DNA of 64,000 nt, taken from Pithys albifrons albifrons (Eukaryota > Chordata > Aves > Passeriformes > Thamnophilidae). A model generated the notes under the pieces. It saw only the letters and a list, made by a program, of their open reading frames with translations, made no database searches and was not told where the DNA came from. Shown here one piece after another: positions 26,126 to 38,500 of the stretch. The stretch's first letter is position 1; the number at the start of each line of letters is the position of its first letter. The stretch spans positions 3,427,001 to 3,491,000 of the forward strand of contig NC_092474.1 in NCBI RefSeq assembly GCF_047495875.1, given 5' to 3'. A program made the translations under genes and the position numbers.

Positions 26126-26530
26126 TTTAACAGAAATAAAATATCTTACCTAAACACATAATTCATACAATTTTCTCCAGTAGGGAATTCCTACAGTTTT
26201 CAGTGGATGAGACAAAGCATAAGCCATGTCAGGCAGAGGTCAGCATTGACATTTGAAAACACACTGCAACCTCCTCCATTTCTACAGTGATTTTCCCATT
26301 TGATGGGTGCATATTGCTTTTGGTTTTGCAAACACCCAGACTTGGCCAGACACCATGATAACACCATTTGGATGCACAAAAGGCTTTATCCAGTGTTGTA
26401 GGAAGGCATTTTTTGGCTAAGGCATGTAAAAAATACATCTCACATGGAAGACACTTTCTTGCACGTGGCACGAGGCATTCATTGCACAGAACTGCCTCAC
26501 AAAAACCACAATCATTCCACTAGGACTTAC

Positions 26531-26642
26531 AGTTCCAGGGCTGAACTGAAAGCTGGTGAGAAGCACAATCTGAGCCACCAAGACAGCAAAGGACAGATTG
26601 GCATGGATGTGATAGCGCTGGTTGCGGATGGTGCTGACAGAC
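26531..26642 (-). CDS. ADGRD1: ADGRD1 exon: intracellular loop 1 and TM2
   Basis: This 112-bp exon lies between acceptor TTCTGCCAG and donor GTAAGT. One base completes the Ser codon from TM1, then 37 residues follow. They begin [19 protein letters not shown], which is ICL1 and the start of TM2, and end FQFSPGT in the first extracellular loop. The [19 protein letters not shown] segment is identical to human ADGRD1 and is the strongest single identifier of the gene. The His in HIHANL is a conserved cytoplasmic-end TM2 residue of class B GPCRs. The exon ends in phase 0. Confidence 0.97.
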
Positions 26643-29397
26643 CTGGCAGAAGATAGAAATATACCTGAATAAAACAACATTCCAAGGAACACAAATACAT
26701 TTATGAGTTATCAGCAAGCATTTAGATTGACTTTTCGTTACTGGGTTTGGTTTTGATGTCTTTTGAGTTCTCCTTCCACCAGGATGGAGTGCTACCTGAT
26801 TTGCTTCTTTCATATTCTGTTGCTGTCCTAAAGGCAGCAGAAGGACTGATCTGCACAGAAACAAGCTCTGCTGATGACCAGTGACAGAATATAAAAAAGG
26901 GGTTGATCTTGAAGGGTGCTGTGCTGTCGAGGAGGTCAGGTCTACATCTCACAGAAAGCACACTGCACCTTGCACCATTCAGCCCACACTGTGCCATAAA
27001 ACTAGATTTGTGGTGCTGATATTTGCCTGTATGAGACATAAGGGAACATGAAAAGACATGGGCAACAATTTTGACTTATACTATTGTCACCTTCTGAGCA
27101 GAGGAACTACATCTCCATACACAGATGGGCAGTGCCTATCTAGGCAGAGACCTGATAGTGATTACAACATCATTTGAATGTATCTCTCTTGGCTTTGCAC
27201 AAACTAGCTGGAAATCTGACAAGAACATGCTTTCCTGGAAGTCTTCTGACCTCGTGTTTCTGTTCTCATCCAGAAAACAAAAACATTGATCTGAACATCT
27301 CAGGCCTTTGGTACAATTTCATTCTTCTCTTTAACAAACAAACAGTACTGGTGATAACAGGTTTCCTATTTCAATCCATGCTGCCTGCCAGCCCCTGCCA
27401 GCAGTTTTAATCACCTCGGGACACACGGGCTGTTGGCAATGGGAATTGTTGTGCGATTGCTCCACTCAACTGCACGCACTCCCATCCCTTTGTGGTGTCC
27501 CAGGGGATGGGGATGACTTTTGCAGCCACTGGTGGCACACCACGTGTGTCCCTGCAGCAGGGTGACACGGACTGGGCGATGCACACAATGGTTGTGTCAG
27601 CCTTGCTCTTCCCACATCCCTGTAGCCCGTGCTCCATTGCAAGGGAAATGACAAGAAGTGTCTGTGTCCCAAAAGTAATTCAAAGAGACAGGATGCACTG
27701 CCTGGTGCCAATGGCTTTCTACTGAGGAGCTCCGTGCAGTCCCAGATGGAACAGTGTCACCCAGGAGGGGAGCAGGACTGCCTGCCCGCCCCGGAGCCGG
27801 CCGGCACTGCCAGCACGCACAGGAGAACTTGCCAGATTCTTCTGCGCTTACGTTATGGTCATCTAACACCACATTGCAAAATTTCACTTCAGCTGTTTAA
27901 TGAGCCCCTGCTCTCTAGTGAAAACCTAATCAAATTATTTTTGACTGGCAGTCTGAAGGATCCTGCGTGTAGGTGGGGTGCTTTAACCCTGTGACAGTCA
28001 GCTGGCCCCAAGTTCTCTTCCAACTCTTGTGTTTGCCTCCAGTGTTTTGAGGAGTTTTCAGCCCTGCTGCAGCAACACCATCTCCTTTTGCTCCTTTTTC
28101 CTTTCTAAACACTGTAACATCCTATTTTGCACTCAGACAAAAAAGGAGCAGATAATTCCCCTTAGCCTAAACATGCCAACAGCGCAGTGCCAGATAGGCA
28201 GACATTGGACTTATTTAGAGTGGATTTTGCCACACATTACGCATTTAATCCAAGTATGACCAACACAGATCTTGAGACTTGGAAATAATACAGGGTTTGG
28301 AACAAACAAACATTGCAATCAGTTTACTGGTTTTCAGCAAGTCCTTTTCCCTAGAAACTGGCCTCTTAACAGGATGTCCAGAATACATTCTTAAGCACAG
28401 AAATCAAAAATTGAACTCTTGAGTAGGGAAAATACGGTTTGGTGTGTGAAAGGAGACAAGAATCCCGTTCTTTGCTGCACTCCTGCTCTGCTGCACAGCC
28501 TCAGACAAGTTGCTTCACCCTTTTTCAGGTTTTCTATTTTTTGTTTAGAAACAAACCTCTATGAAACCTTCTTTTTTGGAAATGTTTGTATCAAGCCCAG
28601 CTGGGCCTCAAACTCAGTTGTCACTCCTGGAACATAAACAGCCATAAAGAGCCTGAGTGCCCTGTGACAGAAACCTTCCAGTGCAGAGAGCCCTCAAAGG
28701 GGCTGGCCTGTTATGGGCAGGAGGCTGCAAAGGTCCAGAAGTTTTAAACATAACCATGGAGTGAATTTCACGCTGCTTACAGTGTCCTTCATCCTACTAA
28801 AGCAAAACACTAGAAAACCAGCCTAATGGACAACAGCAAGATACTGGAAAATAAATGTGGGTTGTATGATGTAATTGTGTACAAACTGTGTGAAACAAAA
28901 GGCAGGCAGCTAATGTTGACTGAGACTTCCTTTCTGGGCATTCCTTTATAAACACACTGCCTTACAGACCAAGATAGCCAAATAGCAGAAAGAAGTACTG
29001 ACTGTACACTCCAAGCAATCCAAAGATGTGTGTAAGGGGGGCAGAGGGGGTGATCCTGCAGCCCTTGCTCATGTTGTACTTGCTTTGAGCTCAGACCAAG
29101 CCATCCTACAGCCTCTTTGCAAGATTCCTGAACTACAGCAAGACATGGAGAGTCTAAAAAAAAACAAACTAAAAATCCCTCACAGGATGGAAATAATTTG
29201 CTATATAAAGACCACCCCATTTAGGGAAATGAAAGTAATTTAGAAATAACCAACCAACTGTTACAAATACATGTGCAGAATCCAATTAAGGAGGGTTGTA
29301 GAATTAATAGCCTTTGTTTTATCCTGAGCACCTGAGCTGCACTGCTTCCCTGCCTGCATGATAGCTGCTCAGCAGGTATTAAGTTAAAATTACTCAC
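26643..29397 (-). other. ADGRD1: ADGRD1 intron between TM1 and TM2 exons
   Basis: A 2.8-kb intron with donor GTGAGT at 29397 and acceptor CTGCCAG at 26643. The region 27.4-27.9 kb is richer in GC and CpG than its surroundings and carries several overlapping open frames on both strands, none with a recognisable domain. No transposon tail was recognised. Confidence 0.85.
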
Positions 29398-29501
29398 GAC
29401 AATATAGCAAATGTGACCAGCGTGATCGTCAAGCAGAAGATGGACAGAGCGCAGCCAATGTAAGTGATGGAGGAGAGGGCCACCTGGTGTTCTCTTGCTA
29501 G
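29398..29501 (-). CDS. ADGRD1: ADGRD1 exon: transmembrane helix 1
   Basis: This 104-bp exon lies between acceptor TTTGTGTACAG and donor GTGAGT. It starts in phase 0 with [17 protein letters not shown], which directly continues the tethered-agonist exon. It then gives a hydrophobic stretch ending TLVTFAIL plus two bases of a Ser codon. This is the linker and TM1 of the seven-helix domain. The human counterpart reads [17 protein letters not shown], so the match is close and gap-free. The exon is separated from the GPS exon by a 14.6-kb intron, the longest fully bounded intron here. Confidence 0.95.
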
Positions 29502-32500
29502 CTGTACACAAAGAAAAAAAAAAACGAAATAAAAACTATTAATTGATTTATCACATTGCAGAACTACAGGTCCTGAATCCCACTGCAGAACTACAGCCCC
29601 CTGCACATCGTGTTTCCTCCTCCGGCCATTCATGTACCAGCTGATGTTCACAGTCATTCCCTGCCGTTCCCTGCGGGGGAAATGAGAAGCCAACTCCAAA
29701 ATCAGTCTTACAGGAGTGGCATCCACACGCCCAGGGCACTCAGCTCCCTCCTTTATTCCCTAATCCAGTATCTCCTCAGCATAAGTTGCAGTTTCTCTGC
29801 TGCTGTGGTGTCCAGCCGGAGGTCAGAGCAGTTTGTTGGGCTCCCAAAGTGTCAGTGACGGGCTCTGTCACAGCTCGCAGGACTCTTTGCTAATGCTCCC
29901 AACACTGCAGTCATTTACATCACTGTGCAAATACCAGAAGTGCTTCACAGCAGTGAGAACTGACAAGCTCAGAGAAGCCATAAATCACAGGCCATTTAGA
30001 GTCCACTCCTTTTGTTTAATGTGTCATGTTTTCAGTGCCTGTTGAAGGGGCTGGGCTGACACCTACAGAATGGAAAACCCCAGAAAAGACCCAGCATGAG
30101 CAGTCGGAGTGTAAACCTCTCAGCTCAGCCTCTGCTTTTATCTACAGGCACCATTTGTGGAGTAATTCAATTTTTATTAACATTTAAGCTGTAACTCCAC
30201 AGTGCTCTCCACTAGGATCGATGTTAAACCTGGAGAGAGTCAGTGCAGGAGGGACAGCGTGGTTTGGCCATTCTTCCTAAATTAATCAGAAAGTATGTTT
30301 TAATTTTCCATGCAAGTTCTCATAAAAGAATGACAAAAAAGCCACACCCAACAAAGGGAGCCAGGAAGTGTTAATATGAAAAAAGTAGAACAGAGCTAGT
30401 CAGGAAAGGGTTTTCTCATCTCAGAAGAATTTTCAAACATTTTTCCTGACGTGAATTTGGATAGAGTTGACATTTTCATAAACTGGTGAAAAAAATCCCC
30501 AGTCAATCAAAAAGTTTTAGTTTTGATGCTTGAAATTACATGTTTTTATTTTAATATCTATTCACTATAAATTCACTTCATAGCTGAAAACTTATTCAAA
30601 ATATTTACTTATTATAAAAAGTACTGAAAAAAATAATATCTTTCCCAACCTTTTTACAGTAACTTTTATCTAGTAAAAACTAATCCTTTCTCACATGTTT
30701 GAGATTTTCTTTTGTTTTCCACACAAACAATAAAATTTCCCTCCCAAACAAAATATTTCATTAGAGATTATCAAACCCAAGCAGTCCCGACATAAACTTC
30801 CCACTAAAATTCCTTTTAAAGGAGTGATATAACATGCCATGTGGTGATGAGAAAACAGAAATACAGACAAAAAGATGTGTTGTAAATGTACATTGTTCTT
30901 GTAATTGTCTGGCAACCGTACCAGTTCACGTACAGTAAGTTTTACAACAGAATAACTTGTGGCTCACTCAGCAATCTGAGAACTATTAAGGGATGCAGCA
31001 GCAGCACTGAAGACAACTGTTGCTATGGTGTTACAGTTCCTAGGAAATATGAAGCAGCTCTTGAGTGGTTTTTTCTCTTTCAGCCAAAGGCACATTTCTT
31101 TTCCCTGACTCGGACAGCATCAATTAAAGAAACAAAAGAGTTCTGTGTGCTGGACCATCTTCAAAGTTCCACATAATGCCCACAGAAGAGATCCTATCGT
31201 CCCTCATTCTCCAGAAAAGCCATGTATAGCCATTCTTCACTGAATATTCCTGAAATAGGAATAACCTGTGTGGGAAATTGAGCAGTTTAGAAGTGATTTC
31301 CTCATCAGGGATATTCATATCCAAAATGCATGAACCTTATTTCCTGATAGCTCCCATATACATCATTCTCTCTGGCTACAGGTGGTTTGCAATTCTACAG
31401 AAGGAGGAGGGGAGCAGTGGAAGATTTTACAGCTTCAAGTCTCTCTGAAATCAGTATTTCTCAGCAGTTCAAAGCTTTGCTTCACTCCCAAACTCCTGCA
31501 GCCAGAAAATGTTCCCCAGAGAGGTAAGAACTGCTCAGTTCTCATTTAGGTTTGCAGTGATCTATCACAGTGTTTGCACTGGCAGAGGATCTTGAAAGGG
31601 GATGTCTTACTATCTCATACAAATACAGAAGATATGAAGGAACAAACAAGTGGAAATGGGCAAAAATCACTGAATCCCAGAATGGTCTGGTTGGAAGGGA
31701 CCTTAATGATCATCCAGTTCCACCTCCCCGCCCTGGGCAGGGACACCTTCCACTATCCCAGCTTGCTCCAAGCCCCATCCAACCTGGCCTTGGACACTCC
31801 CAGGGATGGGGCAGCCACAGCTTCTCTGGACACCCTGTGCCAGGGTCTGCCCACCCTCACAGGGAGGAATTTGTTCCTAATATCTAATCTAAATCTACTC
31901 TCTTTCAGTTTGAATCCATTTTCCCCTTGTCCTGTTGCTACATGCCCTTTTAAATAGTCTCTCCATCTTCCTTGTAACCCCTTCAAGCACTGGAAGGCCT
32001 CAATTAGGTCACCCTGGAGCCTTCTCCAGGCTGAATAATCCCAGTTCTCTTAGCCTTTCCTCACCAGAGAGGTGCTTCATCCCTCCAAAAATCAAAGTCT
32101 TTGGTTTTCTTCCATAGTAAACCGAGCGAAGACGATGATCACACAAACACCTTTTTGTCACTAATTTCTATCAAAACTAACATGCCTCTAAGACAGCCTT
32201 TCTCTGGGTTTTAGCTCTGTGCTCCTCCAGAAACCCCTGCAGGGCAAGACAAGATGTGAATCAAGTTCTCCAAAGTGGAGCCTGTATCACTTAGAAAGGA
32301 AAAAGGAGGGAATATCTCTTACAATAAAATAAAGAAGATTCACTGAAATCTAAAATAACCTACATAGGTCCCTGCATCTCTGAACTGGAAATTGCTCTTG
32401 CTCTGGTAAACACAACCTGAATCTGATGATGCTTTAAGAATGATGCTCTTAAATCAATATCTACATCAATCTGGTTGCAGCTACTTCAAAAGCAACACTG

Positions 32501-35500
32501 CTGCAGTTCACCTTTTCATCTTGCCTAGTGTGGGGGACAGAAAGCCTGTAGTTTGAACTTTTTTTCTGTCAATATTAATGTACCAGAAGAGCCTGAGACA
32601 GCTGGTCTCAGATGGAGATGTCAGGTTGGAGGCGTGTGAGAGAGGCTCCCTGTGGGTGAAACCAGCTCCTTTCGGTGGGTAATGGGAACTGCAGGGGGAA
32701 GGAGACAGCAGGAAAAGAAGGTCTGGAATTATGTCCTGAGCGTGCAGCCTCACTTCGAGGACACGGTGCAGAGAGGAGAACCTGTATTTAAGATAACAGA
32801 TCTCTACTGATTTCCCACAGGCCAGCCGGGACAGCACATCTGGATGTGGTGCATTCCCATTGTAAGGGATAACCAGCAGCAGTTTGTCAGAAGTACCTGG
32901 CCTGTCAAAGCATAGTGCATCACTAATTAAGAAACTATTTCCTATAAATTCCAATGCTCTGATATGGGCTGATTTCATCTTACCTCAGCCTGTCTTTTTG
33001 GAAGTTTTCAGACTTCCTGCATGATGTGGAATATAAAACAGTAATTTGGGACGTTCTTGCAGTCAGCGCAAAAATGCTAATCAGGCTGTAACGTTATTAT
33101 TAAAGAAAATAGCACTAAAAAGTACCAAATAAAACATTGAGCAATCTGTTAAGCAGTCCCATGAGCCTGATTCTCACACTTGTCCCAATCTACATTCAAT
33201 TATTCTTTTCTTCTGAAAGGTTTTGCTTCCTTGGGTTTGTACAGCCATTCTCTTACTCTGCAGCACGCTGAAAAGCCAGGAAACGAGCTCATACAGCCAT
33301 GAGTGTTAGTAATCACAAACACTAAAAGACAGATGTTTCTTAGTTTGACAAAGTCCAATCAAACATTCTTGCCTCACACAACACTCCCACCCTTTCAGTT
33401 TAGGCTGTAACACCCTTTACCTTGCAAGTGTTGCTAATAACAGCGTGGGCAAAGAGCTGGTGGTTTCAGCAGATCCACCCATCTGTGGTATTACAGTCTA
33501 TTGTCTTAGCCTTGTTCTCCCTAGTAGGAGTTAGTACATTGCTCAACACTTTTATTTTGGAAACTCACAGGCAACAGGATGGCCTGAGAAATGATCCTGG
33601 AAAGATACCAGTTCAGACTCCAAATATATATTTTTCATTTATGGTACAGTTCATAAAAACAAACAAACAAAAAAGAGTGACATCTAATGCCTCTGTTTAA
33701 ACAGAGCTGCACAAGAAGATGAAAATTTATTACTATAATGGGATGACTCTTTTCATATCTGGTGTAGCTGGGAAAGGTCAGTTCAGGCTGAAAGATTATT
33801 CAATAGGCTCTGCAAGAAAAACTATAGATCTTTATCTAGAACAGAAAACCTCCTTGTTCATGTAAAGCTGAAGAGTGACTGTGAATACAACACGGCACAA
33901 CAACCCACTGCAAAGGTGGCCGGGCTGCAGGAACCCAGCACAGCAGCTGCTCAGCTCATCTCTGTGGCTCTGCTCACTGTGCTCTTCCCTCATGTGACAT
34001 GTGCACTCCTGTCCCTTTTCCTCATTAGTCACCTCTCAGGCAGCTGACCACACCTTTTCTCCTTTGCAAAGGGTGTACTTTTAGCTTTCTCCAGAGAAAG
34101 GGACACTTTGGGGATGTACTAAACTGGTATTTTCTTCTTTACATACTGCAAAATATCTCTCTATGTCTGCCTTTAAAAGCAACACATCAGACAAAGGGCT
34201 GAGTTCAAAGACTTAACCCAAGGTTTGTCACAGCTGATCCTGAAAGGGTTTTTCCCCTGTACCAAATTACAACTTCACCATTAAGACACTAAAAGCAGTA
34301 ATTTCACTGTCTACACTACTTTTGAAATCTCCTTTCAGAAAAGCAATTAATTTTCTTCTAGAAAAGAACAAGTTCTTAAACCAAAAAATGTCTTACAGCC
34401 TTAAAAAAATGAGTCCTGCAAACTGAGGACTATATCATACCTCTCAATTTGTATTTTAGTATTACTGGTAGAACCCAGAACATGATATCTTTGCATGGGC
34501 TTATATAGTGAATACACTTTATGAAACAAAAGTTTTTTGTTTACTTGTGGAAATGTAAGACATGCAAAGACATAAGCAAAATTTGTATTTTGCCCTAAGT
34601 CCAAATGTGAGTTATATTTTGGTGTCCCTCTTGGTCAGCTTTCCATCTCCCAGAAGAATTCCCACCATGAAATTACAACCTCAGATGGTTTTCACCCCAG
34701 TTATGGAACTGAGAGCTCTGCCATGAGCCAACCAGCTGCTGGCCTGGCTGAAATCCCCTCTCAGACCCTCCTGCAAAGGCTAAAGAACCTCTTAGGAGAC
34801 ATTTCTTGGGGAGGAGGAAGGGTGAAAAATTAAGGCTCAGCCAACCCTATTGAAGCTGCACCTTTAAAATGCAATCTGAATCCAATTAAGAAAAGGATGA
34901 ATAATTAACTTTGGCAGCCTGAGTGTCTCAGAGACATTAAAACGCTGGTCTTGGCTGATGAAGGTAATGGTTTTAATTGCCTCCAGAAAGGCTGCTGAAA
35001 TTCAATTTCAGTCCAGAGACCCCTTTATTTATATATTAAATAATAATAAAAATACAAATCTCTGTTTTCCCTCAGCTTGCCAAGTGCTTTGTTAGGTACA
35101 TAACACTATGGGGTTTTTTTCAAATTAACATCTGTGTTGAGTTCAGGAGGCTCAGTCTACTCCCTGAGAGCACAAAAATGGGTTTGGTGGGACTGTGCTT
35201 AATGGCACTGCACAATCACTACTCACAGAAAGGAAAGCCTGACTTGAGGCAGACACCTCTTTTCTCAAATCACAAGGTATCAGATGCTGCAAGTTTTAAG
35301 AAAAGAGGGCTCTGAGAGTCACACTTTGCAGCACAATCATCTTCATCAGCCTTTTCCAGCAGAATTGCTCTTGAATTCCCATTTTTTATCAACTCCACAA
35401 CTCCCAGGGATCTGCAGGAAAATGCTATGGAGAGGTCTCCAAGATTTAAGGCACTTTTTCCTCCAGCCAGCCCAACCTGGTGCTGCTCATTTAAAACATT

Positions 35501-38500
35501 TCACTATGACATGAAAAACACAGAATTTTCCAAATATCTCCGCCAAGATATTAATTAGTATTTTTAAAAGCCCACATCATTTTTAAAGTAGTTCTGAGCA
35601 GGATGTCATCAAACAGTAGGTATTCTGCTCATTACAAATCTCACACAGCAAAGTTCTTAGTTCAAATGAAGCTTGAAGGAAGCGTGGCAGGGAGGAAGGA
35701 CTCAAGTTGTGAAGCAGTATCAGATCATAATAAAGTTTGGGGATCAGAAAAGCAGGTATTTTCCAGTTCTTCTTCATATCTGTTTATGAAACACAAAGCA
35801 GGGTGTTTTTCCTGCCCTAATTATGGGCCTAAGGCTTGCAGTGTTTCTCAGGAAATGTAAAATGCTGTATTTAGAGCTGATTATCCCCTGTAAAAGTGCA
35901 GGAACTGCTTTTGCCCATACACCTAAGATGGGACATCTGTTCTCCACCTCCTGTTCCAGCAAGAGCAGCCTCATCCTGTTCTCCAATTAACAGCCAAAAC
36001 AAAGTCCATCAGAGAGAACCACGGCAAGGACCAAACCCAGCAGGGCCCCAGCAGGCTCTTGCAGGCAGAGAGACGGTGGTCTCTTCCAGACTCAGAGATG
36101 CTGAGGGTAATTAAATACTCAGCTCCCAGTAAAATTCAATAAAAATAGGTATATCTATCTGTGTTTTCCCATGTGAGGACTTTGATTCAGAAAAGTCCAT
36201 TTGGATTCAGGGCTGTGGATAAGTGAGTCTTGCACTGCAGCCCAGCAGCTCCTGGTACCCAGCTCTGAACTTCCCTTTGGGGAGAAAGGGCATCAAAATG
36301 CCAACACGGGAGACAGACTGAACTCAAGAGCACAGAATAACTAAATTTAAAGATGCTCAACACAGAACAGTGATGGACAAAGGTGCAACATCATAACATT
36401 TGGGGAAATCCTTTAGTCAGCAAGAAAAACTGGCTGCCAAGTGGCTCAGTGTTTTCATTTCCACCATGGAAAGGAAGTCTACAGTATTTTGCTAAGTATT
36501 CAGACTAAAATAGAGTATTCTATCATGCTTCTCAAACAAAGAAGTTCTTTTGACCATTATAGCACTCTTAAATATTTGTGCTTTTCCAAAATAAAAAGTC
36601 ATCTTTTGTTCTCCTCTGTTGAGTGAAATTCAGTAACTGCCAAACAATTCTCTGAGGAATTTGAGGGGTTTAGTATCCTGCAGCACTAGTTCAACTTTTT
36701 ACATGTAATTCTATGGGGTTAAGGACAGCAAGAAAGTCTCCTATTTGCTCCCATCAAAATCAAGGGAGCTGTGCTGGCACAGGAGTGGAAAAGCAAAAGA
36801 ATGAGCAACGGCCCTGAGTTAAAAATCAAGACTGGTGCTCAATTTTCAGGAAAGATGAGCATGAGGATAGCAAGGACAAAAGAAATATGATGCACAATCA
36901 CACTGTGAGCACATCAGAGAGAGGTCTCCTCCTCAGGGACAACTTCCACTGCAAGAAAGTGGAAGGGGAAGTGGAGAGAGTGAGAAAGAGCAAAGAAAGT
37001 TTACAAAGTAATCCCAGAATAAACCCAGAGGCTGATTTATCTTTGTTCATCTGATGGGGAAGGGCTGTCTGAACTGTCTGTAGAGATCTCTTCAGCTAAA
37101 CAAACTGTCAATGGTAATAAACAAGGATCAAAGAATTCGAAATGCCTACCCAATTTTTAAATATGCAACACAAAAGAAAAATTGCTGGACTAAGGCAATA
37201 TTCTTTTTATGTTCCCAGCAATGAAAAGCATGCTGAGAAAAGTAATTATATTAAAATTACAAAAAACCCCAGCAGAACTTAGGGGATGCCACATTATTTC
37301 CATTTCATTGTCCTATTAGAGTATGTAGCTGACTGAAAATTTTGAGAGAAAAGGTTATCACTTCAGACTGCGACTTTATTGCACCCAGAGTGCAATGTTT
37401 GATTAATAACTGCAGTATTAGATTTAGCAAACAATGCTCCAAACTTATAAATTACACACCTCTCCCCCGTATTTTTAAAGCATTTCACAATATTAGGACA
37501 TTTTCAAAACAGCCTTTATAAACACGAATTGATGCACTTTGTTCTCAGCCAGCCATACGTTATCAAAACTTGCTGTCAAACTCAGCTATAACAGTGAAAA
37601 ATAAAATACACACACATTGCCCCGAAGAAAAATTTGGGATGTCTTTCTTTTTGTTAATGGAACCTCACAGCTCAATCCCCAGGCCTTTTCAAAATCCTGG
37701 GCTCCCTAAAGATGCTAAAGATGAGTTGCCTCTGTAGCTCCATCTGCAAGATCAGATGTTTTTAAATATTTTTCCCTTTATAAATATTACTTTGCTTTCA
37801 AGCCTGTTGATGAGTGGCTTGTACTATATTGATTGATCTTCTCTTCTGAATTATGAACAGGAGCTACAGATAAAACTCAAAGTCATTGCTAGCTTTATAA
37901 AAGCAGAAAATGTGTTCAAACCCCCAAACAATTTCTACCACAGATTGTATGACACTATTACTTTGCTGGAAATGTCCATCCACATGTGAACTTTATAGTA
38001 CTATATTTTATACTCTCCCAGTTGGAAGAGAGAGAAAGAGAAAAAAACCAGAGGAAAAGAACATTTAAGACAATGGGTTGGGAGTCATAAATATTTCAGC
38101 TGTGTCTTCCTTTGGTCCCCTGGGGAGGGGAACCCAAGCTTCAAACTCTATTTTCTGTGGGAGACAATGAGTCCCCTTTAAAATGAGTTTTGAACTCTGG
38201 GTCCCCAGGTGTCCACCATCCTTTTGCTGAAATGACATTTATGTGGCAGATGGTACAAATAGCCTGGCATGCCTTGTAGTTGTTGGATCACTATAAAAAT
38301 AAAAACTGCCAGATGGCTGGCATGTTTCTTGGCAGGGGCATAGGGTCCCACTGAGCAATGAGGGGAAGCAAAGCTGCCCAAAATGAACTAATAGCATCCA
38401 AATTTTCTTTGAAGTGGCTGTTGAAACGCAGCTTACTCTGAGTTGAGTTTGCTTCCTGCTGTCTAGGAAGCACCTTGAGCCATCCCTCTGGCTGTGTGTG

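Larger units (their letters stand above)
19554..26530 (-). other. ADGRD1: ADGRD1 intron between TM2 and TM3 exons
   Basis: A 7.0-kb intron with donor GTAAGT at 26530 and acceptor AATTTAG at 19554. Its main content is the minisatellite at 22811-23947. A homopolymer-rich stretch lies at 25975-26125. The remainder is unique AT-rich sequence with no recognised exon. Confidence 0.87.

Noticed and set aside
31570..31986. Open frames of 77-127 codons on both strands
   Set aside because: They fall largely inside a CR1 3' fragment.
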